Assembly: GCA_016718565.1 (NCBI GenBank)
Contig: JADKCZ010000013.1
Location: 62,001 to 126,000 of the forward strand
Direction: 5' to 3'
Length of the DNA stretch: 64,000 nt
Source: Anaeromyxobacter sp.
GTDB lineage: Bacteria; Myxococcota; Myxococcia; Myxococcales; Anaeromyxobacteraceae
The translations under genes and the position numbers were made by a program. Below are positions 52,084 to 62,222 of this stretch, piece after piece; the first letter of the stretch is position 1, and each line of letters opens with the position of its first letter. Below the pieces are notes generated by a model. The model was given only the letters and a program-made list of their open reading frames with translations. It ran no database searches and was not told the DNA's origin.

Positions 52084-52886
52084 AGGTGGCGGTCTCGAAC
52101 ATCGCCTGGAGGCCCGCGGATGACGAGGCGGTCGCCATGGTCATGCACCGCCACGGGGCGGACGGCGTGGAGCTCGCCCCTACCGCCTATTGGCCAGACC
52201 CCTTGCTTGTCCCGCGGGCCGAGCGCCGAGCCCTTCGCCAGAAGTGGGGCGGGTTGGGATTCCCCGTGGTGGCGCTGCAGGCCCTGCTCTACGGGTTTCC
52301 TGAACTCCAGCTGTTCGAAGTTGAGTCGCGTCGGACCATGCGCGACCGCCTGGTGGGCATGCTGGACGTGGCGGTGGACCTGGGCGCAACGGCCCTGGTC
52401 TTCGGCTCCCCCAAGAACCGTCTCAAAGGGCAGAGAACTTGGCCCGAAGCACTCGCAGCGGCAGTGCCGTTCTTCAGGGACCTGGGGACGGAAGCCGCGC
52501 TTCGTGGCGTGTGCCTGTGCATAGAGCCAAACCCGACGGCCTACGGGTGCGACTTCGTCACTTCTGCCGCGGAGGGCCGTGAGCTGGTCGAGACTGTGGC
52601 CTCGCCTGGCTTCATGCTCCACCTCGACGCCGCCGGAATGCAGTTGGCTGGGGACGAGCCGCTGGTCGAGATCCCGCGGAGCATCTCCGCGCTTCGGCAC
52701 TTCCACGTCAGCTCTCCCAACCTGGGACCAGTCGAGCCGAGCCAGGGTTCGGCCTGGAGCCAGGTACTGGGCGCCCTGACTCAGGCCGACTACCGTGGCT
52801 ACGTTTCCATCGAGATGCGGCCGGCGACCGACCGCGCCTCTAGGCTCGCGGCAGTGGCAGCCGCCCTGGATGCGCTGGCGCACTGA
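52080..52886 (+). CDS. TIM-barrel sugar isomerase/epimerase family protein
   Basis: 268 residues from a GTG that overlaps the preceding stop (GTGA). The xylose isomerase-like TIM barrel (AP_endonuc_2 family) is seen from MKVAVSNIAW, GADGVELAPTAYW, ATALVFGSPKNR, CLCIEPNPTAYGCDFVTSA (metal-binding glutamate), MLHLDAAGMQL and RHFHVSSPNLGP to YVSIEMRP. These enzymes bind a divalent metal and isomerise or epimerise sugars or their acids. Together with the two genes before it, it forms a small three-enzyme unit. Confidence 0.82.
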   Translation: MKVAVSNIAWRPADDEAVAMVMHRHGADGVELAPTAYWPDPLLVPRAERRALRQKWGGLGFPVVALQALLYGFPELQLFEVESRRTMRDRLVGMLDVAVDLGATALVFGSPKNRLKGQRTWPEALAAAVPFFRDLGTEAALRGVCLCIEPNPTAYGCDFVTSAAEGRELVETVASPGFMLHLDAAGMQLAGDEPLVEIPRSISALRHFHVSSPNLGPVEPSQGSAWSQVLGALTQADYRGYVSIEMRPATDRASRLAAVAAALDALAH

Positions 52887-52971
52887 GTTCACCCGCGAGA
52901 GTTTCCTCCTCACACGTCGCAGGAGGGTACATCCACTCCCGCCCTACCCCCCGGTGCTCCAACTTCACCAC

Positions 52972-54885
52972 TCAACTGCCGCGTACCCAAACGCGAGCCA
53001 AGTCTCGCCGTACTATTGTGGTCCATCCATCCGAAACCAATAGTGCCTCGACCTCGAACAGGCTTGCCGGCCTGCACAGTAGCTCGCGAGGACCGAACCA
53101 CTCCACCGGTGCTGTTCGGGAATCGCCGCTTACGCCCATTACGACTACTGTGGTGTTCCTGAGGCCACGGATAGCCGCCGACCAGTTGCCGTTTCCCCCA
53201 CATTCAAGATAGCGAACGCCGGTGAGTAAGTCCGGCGCCTGAAGCATTGCTACATAGGCGCCCCGCTCAGAAACCACCACCGCCTCCCCCCCCTCCCGGA
53301 TGGCGGCCAAACGTCGCTGATCCTCCCTAGTGAAGACCCCCCGCCAAGGGCCATTCTGGCTCCACTCGTCCGCCACCACGTCCAGTGCGCTTCGGACCGT
53401 CAGGGCTGCGAGTTGCAAGGCCGCGGCAAGGGCAATGATCGCAAGTGGCCACCTCCGCCCCCGCCTGACTGGCGCGCCCAGCACACCGACCGAGAGTGCA
53501 AAGAGCGGCAGCCAAACTGTGAAGTACCTCGCTGACCACCCGACGATCGCGTACTGGGCCGATACTGCCGCGTAGCTCAGCGCAGCCACAGCCACGACCC
53601 ATACACTTCGCCTCGGCCTCAGCAGCAACCATAGTGCAGGCAACATGAGCGGCGACACCAGGCCTGTACGCATTGCGTCTGGACTAGGCGAGGGCAACAG
53701 GGACTCCGCATCAGCGACTGGCGCACCAAGCGCGGCGTAGAGTTCTCTCAAGTGAATGAATGAGACCGCTTGCCCTCTTGCGCTCTTGGGCAGGAACCCA
53801 AGCGGCTCGACCAGCCAGTTCAATATGGCAAACGTCGCGGACCGTGCATAAGCGGGTAGGTCCCCAGCAGCGTTCGACAGCATGTGCGCTATCGTTCCGC
53901 CAGCGAAGTCACCGGTCGCCCACCGAACGGGTAACCAGGAAAGCAGAATCAGCACCGCTCCCACCGCAACTCCGACGAGGCAGCCGAGACGGGCTGAGGT
54001 CGCTCCCAGTGACCTCCAGTTGCGAAGGAGTCCTGCACCGCTCGCCATGAGGCCAATTGCTGCCACCGTCGGCTTGCAGGCAGCACCCGCGGCTATGGCC
54101 ACGGGGCCAAGCGCCCACCAATCTGTGGCCGAACGGCCGCTTAGCAGCAGAAGGAGCCCAAGCCACACGGGAAAGGCTGCTACAAGGTCAGTGTGCACCA
54201 CCCCAAGCCGTGCGGCCATCCCAGGGAGAGCAAACAGGATCATCGCAGAGGCAGTTGCGTCGGCTCGTTTGAGTCCGACCTTGCGCCCCAATAGGTAGAC
54301 GCACGCTGCCATGCCCACGGCTATCCAGGCCTGGATGATTGATCCGCCACGGAGCCCCGCCCCACCAAGCATGCTGGCGGTTGCAACAAGATTCCCTCCA
54401 ACCGCAACGGAGATCTGCCGGAAGTCATTTGTGGCCCACGGGGCGAAGGTGTGCCGCTCCAGCCAAAAACTCACCCGTGGCGCGTGGTAGGCCAAACTGT
54501 CCGCGTGCCGGAGACCGTAGACAATATCAACTACCGTAGTTGCTGCCGCGCAGATTGACAGCAAGAGTCCGGTCAACAGTAGGACCCTACCCCGCCTGGT
54601 CCTGGCGGCGGTTCGGATGCGGCTTGGCAGCTGCCATCCCAGCCAGCCCCGTCTTCTGCGCGCGGCGACCAAGAGCAATGCACAGGCCAAGGCTATTGCA
54701 CCACGATACGCCTGCGTGGAGAGGAGCGACAAGTGCCCCAGAGCAAGGCCAATGGCCAGTAGCAGGAAGACGCTTAGGCCGATCCCTTTTGTTATCCGCT
54801 CTGCGGACCCTTGCCCGCCAGGGCCTCCCGGAAGTGCCAGTATGGCCAGGCAGGGCATTATGGCGAGTACCACCAGAAAGCTCAT
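52972..54885 (-). CDS. polytopic glycosyltransferase-like membrane protein (GT39/ArnT-like)
   Basis: 637 residues with about 12 or more hydrophobic segments and a soluble C-terminal domain of about 130 residues (from EWSQNGPWRGVF). The first outside loop has DSLAYHAPRVSFWLERHTF, the acidic/aromatic pattern seen after the first helices of lipid-linked-sugar GT-C glycosyltransferases. That suggests transfer of a sugar from a polyprenyl phosphate donor outside the inner membrane. The acceptor is unknown; the neighbouring secreted repeat proteins are possible but unproven targets. It converges on the three-enzyme unit. The 418-base stretch from here to the multicopper oxidase gene shows no gene, only the terminator at 55232-55274. 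Confidence 0.75.
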   Translation of the reverse strand: MSFLVVLAIMPCLAILALPGGPGGQGSAERITKGIGLSVFLLLAIGLALGHLSLLSTQAYRGAIALACALLLVAARRRRGWLGWQLPSRIRTAARTRRGRVLLLTGLLLSICAAATTVVDIVYGLRHADSLAYHAPRVSFWLERHTFAPWATNDFRQISVAVGGNLVATASMLGGAGLRGGSIIQAWIAVGMAACVYLLGRKVGLKRADATASAMILFALPGMAARLGVVHTDLVAAFPVWLGLLLLLSGRSATDWWALGPVAIAAGAACKPTVAAIGLMASGAGLLRNWRSLGATSARLGCLVGVAVGAVLILLSWLPVRWATGDFAGGTIAHMLSNAAGDLPAYARSATFAILNWLVEPLGFLPKSARGQAVSFIHLRELYAALGAPVADAESLLPSPSPDAMRTGLVSPLMLPALWLLLRPRRSVWVVAVAALSYAAVSAQYAIVGWSARYFTVWLPLFALSVGVLGAPVRRGRRWPLAIIALAAALQLAALTVRSALDVVADEWSQNGPWRGVFTREDQRRLAAIREGGEAVVVSERGAYVAMLQAPDLLTGVRYLECGGNGNWSAAIRGLRNTTVVVMGVSGDSRTAPVEWFGPRELLCRPASLFEVEALLVSDGWTTIVRRDLARVWVRGS

Positions 54886-55231
54886 GGAGGTTCACCCTCT
54901 CCCTGGCTGCGCAGAATCAACTGGTGATTCGCTTCCGTTGCCCCACGGCATGCACCTGCCTTCGGGGCATGCACGCACGCGGAGGTTATCGCGGAAGAGT
55001 CTCCCTTGCTACCTTGGGCGCGAGTGTCGCTAGCCTTTGGTCAGCCGACGCTCGATCGCGAATCTAGTCTCGACCCCTTGTACTCCAGGCGACCGCCAAC
55101 TGCGGTTGGTGGGGTGAACGAAACGCAAGGTCCGAACTCCCGTTCAAGTCGCCGGGTTGCCCTTGACGCTGCCCAGCCTACGTTATGCGGCAGCCGTTCC
55201 TTTGCGCACAAATTGAAACTTGACCGCTCCC

Positions 55232-55274
55232 CAAAAACGATGCGGTCGCGGGTCATGTGACCCGCGACCGCATC
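55232..55274 (-). terminator. rho-independent terminator of the multicopper oxidase gene
   Basis: A perfect 17-base stem (right arm 55258-55274, left arm 55239-55255, 2-base loop) is followed on the minus strand by a TTTTT run (55233-55237). It lies about 30 bases after the TAG of the oxidase gene and is the clearest terminator in the window. Confidence 0.9.
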
Positions 55275-55303
55275 GCATTCCGCAGTCTAGAGTGCCGTCG
55301 GGA

Positions 55304-58300
55304 CTAGGGTGTAACAACGTACGGCATTAGCGGAGAAATCGCGTCGCGGTAGACCGTTGCATTGGTCCTTACCTCTGCGGCGACGATGTAGGAGCCAACT
55401 GGCATTGTGGCCGGCATCACCCAGGTTGCGTTGGCGTTCCAGTCCTGGGCGATGCTCCACATCGCGCCGTTGTGAATCCAGAAGCGATAGCTATAGTTCC
55501 CCGAGCCGGCGCCGGTGGCAGTAAAGGAAACGGGAAGGCCCGTCGCCTGAGAGTGGGGGCTTGGCAGGTCCACACCAAGGCCAACGCTCGTTGCAGCACC
55601 GTATGCCATTGTGAATGACATTGCATTGGAGATGGCGTCTCGGAATACCGTTGGGCTTGTGCGAACTTCAACGGAGACCTGATATTGGCCTGAAAGTGAA
55701 TTCGTCCAGGTCCACGTATTGCCTCCGCCCCAGTTCTGGGCGAGCGTCCAGCCTGAGCCGTTGTTGATCCAGAACCGCGAGTCAAACACGGCCACGGCAC
55801 CGGCGCCGGCCGTAAAGACCACGGCGGTCCCGGGGACCTGCGGACTGGCAAGGCTTGCCGTGAGGGTTGCCACCGTTGCTGCCGGCGTCGCGATCACATA
55901 GCCCATCACCGCAGAAATGGCGTCGCGGGCAACCGTCGTTGTGGTTCTCACCTCCACCGCGAAGCGGTGTTCGCCGTCGACGGGATTGGTCCAAGCCCAT
56001 GTTGCGCCGCCACCCCAGTTCTGGGCGATGGCCCAAGCTCCGCCGCTGAAGTGCCAGAACCTGTAGTCGTAACCCACGGAACCCGCTCCCGTAGCGGTGA
56101 AGGTAATCGGCGTTCCTGGCAACTGCGGGCTAGGAAGGCTCGCCGTGAGCGTGACGCCCGTAGCGGGTGGTGCGCCGAGTACAATAGTCACGATGGGTGA
56201 AACAGCATCACGGAACACAAGCGAAGTGGTTCGTACCTCTGCGACCACCTGATAGGTTCCGGCCGGAGTCGTTGAGGCCAGGACCCAGTTGGATGTTGGG
56301 CTCCAGTCCTGAGCCAGAGAATAGCCAGCTCCGCTATTGATCCAGAACCGGTACTGATATCCGGCAGAGCCAGAGCCTGCAGCGGTAAAGGTTACCGCCG
56401 TCCCAGGCAACTGCGGGCTTGGCAGGTCGGTCCCAAGGGTAACCCCAGTGGCCGGGAGGAACCCGATTGTGTAGGAGAAATTTGGAGAAACGGCGTCTCT
56501 GGGCCCGCTGAGTGCTGTGCGTGCCTCCGCCGCAACGGCGTAGGACCCTTCAATGGCAGTGCCTGGAAGCGTCCAGGAAGTCAAACCGCTCCAGTCCTGG
56601 ACCAGCGTCCAAAGCCCGGCAGGATCCTGCATCCAGAATCGGTACTGGTATCCGGTCGACCCGGTCGCACTTGCGGTGAAGATAATTGCCGTCCCAGCGG
56701 GCTGGGGGCTTGGCAGGCTGGCGGAGATCGTGACGCTAGTGGCTTGGGAAATCACGAACGGCAGGACCAGAGAAAGAGCGTCGACCGCACCGACCGTCGT
56801 ACGGACCTCAACGCTGACCTGATAGCTACCAGACACCGTAGTGGTGGGTAGAGTCCAAGTGTTGAGCACATTCCAGTCCTGAACTACCGCCCAGACACCC
56901 GGGCTCGAGAAGAGCCAGAAGCGGTACTGATACCCAGAGGAACCGACACCTGCAGCCGTGAAGGTCACGGGCACGCCAGGCAGCTGCGGGCTCGCCAGGC
57001 TCGAGGTGAGCGTCACCCCTGTCGCCGGGGGAGGCGTGACCAAGGTGATCGAGGTCGTGGCCTCCCTGTCGAAGGCGACGAGGGAGCTGGTGCGGGTCTG
57101 CGCCCTGACGTACCAGGTGCCGAGCGCCGTGGTGGTCGGCAGCGTCCAGGTGCGAGCGAGACCGAAGGGCTGGACCTCGGTGAAGTTGACGTTGTCCGAG
57201 CTCAGCAGGAACCGGTACTGGTAGGCGAGCGACGGGGTGCCGACCGAGCCACCGCCAGTGGCGAGGAAGGACACCGGCACCGGCACGATGTTCACCGGGT
57301 GCGGGCTGGTCCGGTTCGAGGTGATGGCCAAGGTGGTCGCGGGCCGGTAGACAACCACGTAGGCCACCGTCGCCGAGGCGTCGACCCGGCTGGTGCTGGT
57401 CCGGACATCGACCTTCACCTGGTAGGTGCCCGGCTGGGTCGTGGCAGGGAGGATCCAGGTAGCGGTCGGGCTCCAGTCCTGGGCCGGGGTCGCCGGGAAG
57501 GTGGCGCCCGTGCCAAGCCAGAACCGGTACTGATAGCCAGCCGAGCCCGCGCCAACCGCCGTGAAGGTGACGGCGGTCCCGAAGAAGCCGGGCGACGGGA
57601 GCAGCGGGTCTGCACTCAGGGTCACCGAGGCCACGGCCGGGTCGATGATCTGGTACCCGACGATGGTGGCGGAGACGTCCACGTCGTTGACGGACCCGGT
57701 GCGAACGTCAACCCTCACGTCGAAGGTGCCGCCCGGCTCGGTCACCGGCATCGAATAGGTGGCAGAGGCGCTGTACTGCTGCACGACCTGGAACCCGACA
57801 CCACGGTCGATGGAGAAGCGGTACTCGTAGGGGCCGACGCCGGCCAGGCCGCCGCCGGTGGCAGCCGCCGTGAAGACGACGGGCACCGCGGGGATGATCC
57901 GGACGTACTGGAGCGGCGGGTTTGCCGTCAGGGTAACGCCGGTGGCAGGCGGGACCACCTCGGGCGGACCGAACTCGACAGGGTTGGAGACCGCTGCGCC
58001 GCCCTCGTTGTACGCAACCACACGGTAGTGATCGTGGCTGCCGAGCACGTACGTGGTGTCGGTGAAGGTCGTCGCGTTGGCGATGGCGAAGCCGACGGTG
58101 ACGTAGGGGAGCGCGATGCCCGGCGAGCGCTCAATCCGGAAGGCGATCTCGCTCGCGGGGTTGCCGAAGTTGACCTGGCCCACGTAATCCACCGGCGTGG
58201 CGTCGGTCCAGCTCAGGACCGGCAGGCCCTGGGCGTTGGCGGTGATGGTGAGCGGTGCCGGGGTGCCCGGGAGGGTGGACACCACGTTCAGGATGATGGG

Positions 58301-61300
58301 CCGCATCATGTCGTTCTCTTCGTGGCTGAGGATGTGGCAGTGCCACACGTACTCCCAGCCGAAGTTGGTGACGACGTTGACGTCCGGCGGCACCTTGGCC
58401 TGCTGGGTGACCGGGTCGATGCTGGTGAAGCCGAACGGCGAGTTGAGCGGGATGGCCGGGTTGAGCGGGCGCAGGGAGTTCGGCACGCTGAACGGCAGCT
58501 TGGGCGCCCAGGGCCGCATGGCCACGATGGTGTCCTCGAGCGGGCTGATGCGGACGGTGTCCTTCCAGCCGAGCTCGGTGGGGTGCGGGGCCCGGATCTG
58601 GCCGTCCCAGCCGACGCGGTTGACCACCTGCACGTCGAAGATGTGGAAGTGGATGGGGTGCATGTCCACGCCGTTGTGCGAGATCTTCCAGATCTGCGTG
58701 CCGTCACCGAGCACCGGCGACAGGGGCGTGATGGCGTTGTTCAGGATCTCCGTGGCGGGATCCGTGTAGTCGTACAGCGTCAGGTTGAGCAGGCCGACGA
58801 TGGGGTTCGGGTTGGTCATGCCGAGGTTGCCGGCCATGCGCCCGAACTCCATGTCGAAGGAGGCGCCCATCTCGTCGTGGATGCCCTTGGGCTCCATCGG
58901 GAAGGACTGGTAGGTGCCGCCCACCGTGAAGACCGGCAGGGTGACGTCCTGGATGCGCGAGAAGCCCCAGTACGGCCAGACCTGCGGGAAGGTCACGCCG
59001 GTGTAGATGCCGTTGTAGGCGTCCTGGCCGACGATGATGCCGTCCTGCGCGGTCTCGAAGACGCCGGCCTTGCCGGGCGCCGGGGCGAAGGCCGCCTCGA
59101 GCGCGGCCAGGTCGAAGGCGGGCGCAGCGGCCACGTTGGCCACGTTCACCTGCATGACCGTGCGGGTGTTGGGGCCGAAGCCGATCTGCGGGCCCTCCTT
59201 CAGGCCGGTGAGGCTGCCGGGCGGCACGCGCCCGTAGCCGCCGGAGTCGGAGAGGTCGGGCGCGCCGGTCAGGTAGTCGTGCCGCGGATCGAAGGCGGGC
59301 ACGGCGGCCGGGGCGTCGTTGTAGAGGATGAGCGTCTGGCCCGGCGTAGGGCGAGAAGTCGACCACCACGTCGGCGCGCTCGGCGGGGCCCAGGAAGAGG
59401 CCGAAGGTGTCCACGTTGCCCACGTTGAAGGCGGTGGGGTCACTGACGAAGGTGATGGGCTGCGGCGGGATGACGGTGGGGCGCGGGGTGAAGCCGCCCT
59501 CGGAGCCGAAGTGGATCCACGACGGGCCCTGGGTGGCCGGGTCGGGCACGCCCTCGACGCGGCCGTCCACCGGCCAGTTCGGGTAGAGGTTGGCGTCGAA
59601 GGCAGTGAGCGCCGCCGGCACCATCTTCACCTCGGTGTTGGCGCGGCCGTCACGCGAGACCTGGGCCGGGTCGGCCTTGTACCAGTTCAGGTTCTGGAAC
59701 CGGTCGTTGGCCGCGTTCAGCATGCGGAACCGGTAGGCCTTGGGCAGCACGGTCAGCGACGGGAAGGCCTGGCCGTTCACCATGGCGGTGTCGAAGAAGG
59801 TCTCGGCGCCCACCGACGGGATGGGCGTGCCGGGGATCACCGGCGGCTGGCCCGGGGTGGTGCAGAAGGCGAAGACGGCCGGGTCGGGGTCCGAGCACGC
59901 AGGGTCGTGGTACGGGTTCGGCACCGTGTTGTAGAGGATGTTGGTGGTGGGCGGGAAGAACCAGGGGCCGTAGACCCAGCGGCCGAACGGGTTCACGCCG
60001 GTGGGATCGAAGGGGTTCTGGGCCGGCACGTAGACGTGCGGCATCCAGAGGTCGCCCACCACCACCGGGCGCACGCCGAACTGGTCGGGCGTACCGGAGC
60101 CCCAGTTCCAGGTCGGGTCGCCGTTGGTGCGGACGTCGCTGGCGACGAAGGAGCGGTCCTGGATGACGAGCGGGATCTGGTCGGCCGGCAGCGCGCCCTG
60201 GGCCACCAGGGCCTGCTCGAACTGGTCGGTGATCAGGTAGCCGGCGGCCACGCCCACGATGACGTTGAGGCGGGTGATGCCCCAGGCGTGCTCATGGTAG
60301 AACATGAGCCGGGCCGACTGCTGGTTCGTGTAGTAGTAGGTGCTGGAGCCGGGGCCCGGGTTCGGCATGTCCGGCACGTTCTCGAGGCTGACGCCCTCGC
60401 GGTACGGCGTGTTGGCCCAGTCGCTCGCCGGGATGATCCACTGGTGCGGGGTGCCGTCGCTGATCCACGGGGTGCGGCCACCGTGCAGGTGGATGGCGGT
60501 TCGGTTCTGGGTGTACTTGGCGCAGTTCTGGCCGGGGGTGGCGTTCCCGGGCGGGATGCTGGCCACCGGGGTGGGGTCGCAGACGGCGCCGGGGGCGTAG
60601 GGCACGCCCTGGGGATCGAGCGCGCCATTGGGCCAGAGGGGGCCCTTGCCGGCGCCCATGATGGTCTCGTCGGTCGGGATCACCAGGTCGCCGCCCTGGC
60701 CGGGCAGCAGGCGGTTGGTGAACTTGATGCGCACCGGGCGGTCGCGGGTGGCCACGATGACCGGGCCGAGCCAGCGGGCCTGGGCGTCCGGGGCGATGGT
60801 GTTCTGGCCCAGGGCGTCGGTGCCGTTGTTGGTCTGGTGGTAGCCGCGCAGGCGGGTGGTGGCCGGCAGATCGGAGTGGAACTGGTGGGAGAACTCGATG
60901 AGCTCGATCTCGTAGTAGTCGGAGCCCGGGTAGGTGATGGAGTCCGGGTTGGCCACCGGGATGTAGTTCCCCAGCAGGTTGGCGCCGGCGGGGGTCAGGC
61001 CGGGCAGCGCGTCCACGAACTTGCGCAGCTCCGGGCTGAAGGCCCAGTTGCTGGTGGTGAAGTAGTCCGGCGTGGTGCCGGGGCCCGGGGGCGCCACGCC
61101 CACCGGGATCTGCGCCTGCTCCGGCGTCATGATCCCGGCCTTGACGGCCGCCTTGCGGGCCTGCTCCAGCCGCAGCTTGGTGGCCTGCAACTCGGCGGCG
61201 GCGGCCTCACGCTGCGCCTGGTTCGGCATGTTGGCGCGCATCTCGTGGGTGGCCGCTGCCTTGGCCGCATAGCTGTCGAGTGTGGCCTGGTCCAGTCCGC

Positions 61301-61388
61301 TGGCAGACTGCGCGGCGGCGAGCTGGAACGGGATCAGGCCGAACACCAGCCCGAGCAACGCGGACAGCACCCTCTTCTGAGCGATCAT
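55304..61388 (-). CDS. very large multicopper oxidase with nine Ig-like repeats, one apparent frameshift
   Basis: About 2027 residues after correction. The ATG at 61388 has a GGGGAG site and gives a signal peptide (VLSALLGLVFGLIPFQLAAA). The oxidase part covers about 1-1030 with copper ligands in AIHLHGG (about 300), FYHEHAWGITRLN (about 364-375), HPIHFHIFD (about 909) and WHCHILSHEENDM (about 1019), the last including the type 1 copper set. Then a fibronectin III-like domain (about 1040-1145) and nine repeats of the same family as in the gene at 46852-50033. Near 59341 the frame breaks (SPYAG | QTLILYND); the span is one base over a multiple of three. The repeats become lower in GC towards the 3' end. 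The substrate (metal, phenolic or other) cannot be told from sequence. Confidence 0.85.
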
Positions 61389-61623
61389 CTCTGGTTCTCC
61401 CCTCACTGCTTGCACTGCCGTCCGCGGAGCCGCGGGCATTTCCGCTGCGATTCCCTTCGGCGCCGCCCCACAGGGCGCCGATCGCAGGGCGACACGTTGA
61501 CGCAATCTAGTACCCTCGGAAGAAGGCCACATAGTCCGCAGGTCGGGTGTCGTTTGAGTACGGTACATTGATATTTGGGCTCAAAATTTCCTTACCCTGT
61601 GCCGTGATAAGGGGGGTGCGCTC

Positions 61624-62211
61624 ATGCGCCGCATGCTCTTGCCGTCGATCATCGCCATCGCCCTCGTGTTCCTGGGCAGCCTGGCCCTGCTGGACTGGCT
61701 CGGCGGGTCCGAGGCCGGGGATTCCCAGACCCATTTGGCCTCGCCGCCACCAGCACCCAGCGTAGAGGTTCCGCCACCGGCGCCCACCGCCACGCCGGCC
61801 GAGGTGGCCGCGGAGATGAGGGCTCCGCCCTCCCTCCCCGCCCCGGCGCCGCCGCCCGAGGCGCTGCCACCCTCCGGCGCGCCGCCAGCCCCGGGCTACG
61901 TGCGCGACGAGACCTCCACGCTGCAGGCCACGCTGAGCAGCCGCTGCGGCGCCATGGAGCTGCGGCTGGGCGACGACCTGCGCCGGCGCGGCGATCAGCC
62001 GGAGGGGCGCGCGGTGCTGCTGGTGGAGGTGGAGCCGCAGCCCGGGCAGCTCAAGTTCTGGTCGAGCAAGCTCCAGAGCCCGGGGCAGACCAGGCCGTCG
62101 CTGGTGGCCTGCGTGCAGTGGGCGCTCAACGGGTACGTGCTGCCGGTCTCCCGGCTGCTGCCCGGCGAGCGCTTCAAGGTGCAGGTGGTGGTCGGGGTGC
62201 GGGCGCGGTAG
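61624..62211 (+). CDS. membrane-anchored proline-rich protein, second copy of the design
   Basis: 195 residues from the ATG at 61624. The N-terminal helix LLPSIIAIALVFLGSLALLDWL is followed by about 70 residues of proline/alanine linker and a C-terminal domain with two cysteines (LSSRCGAMELRLG and VACVQWALNG). The layout matches the gene at 45183-45782, and the C-terminal part resembles AgmX/TonB-like C-terminal domains. The 235-base gap to the multicopper oxidase gene holds both promoters and a G/C-rich hairpin near 61450-61492, which would lie in the oxidase leader. Confidence 0.75.
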   Translation: MRRMLLPSIIAIALVFLGSLALLDWLGGSEAGDSQTHLASPPPAPSVEVPPPAPTATPAEVAAEMRAPPSLPAPAPPPEALPPSGAPPAPGYVRDETSTLQATLSSRCGAMELRLGDDLRRRGDQPEGRAVLLVEVEPQPGQLKFWSSKLQSPGQTRPSLVACVQWALNGYVLPVSRLLPGERFKVQVVVGVRAR

Positions 62212-62222
62212 GGGCGCAGGCC

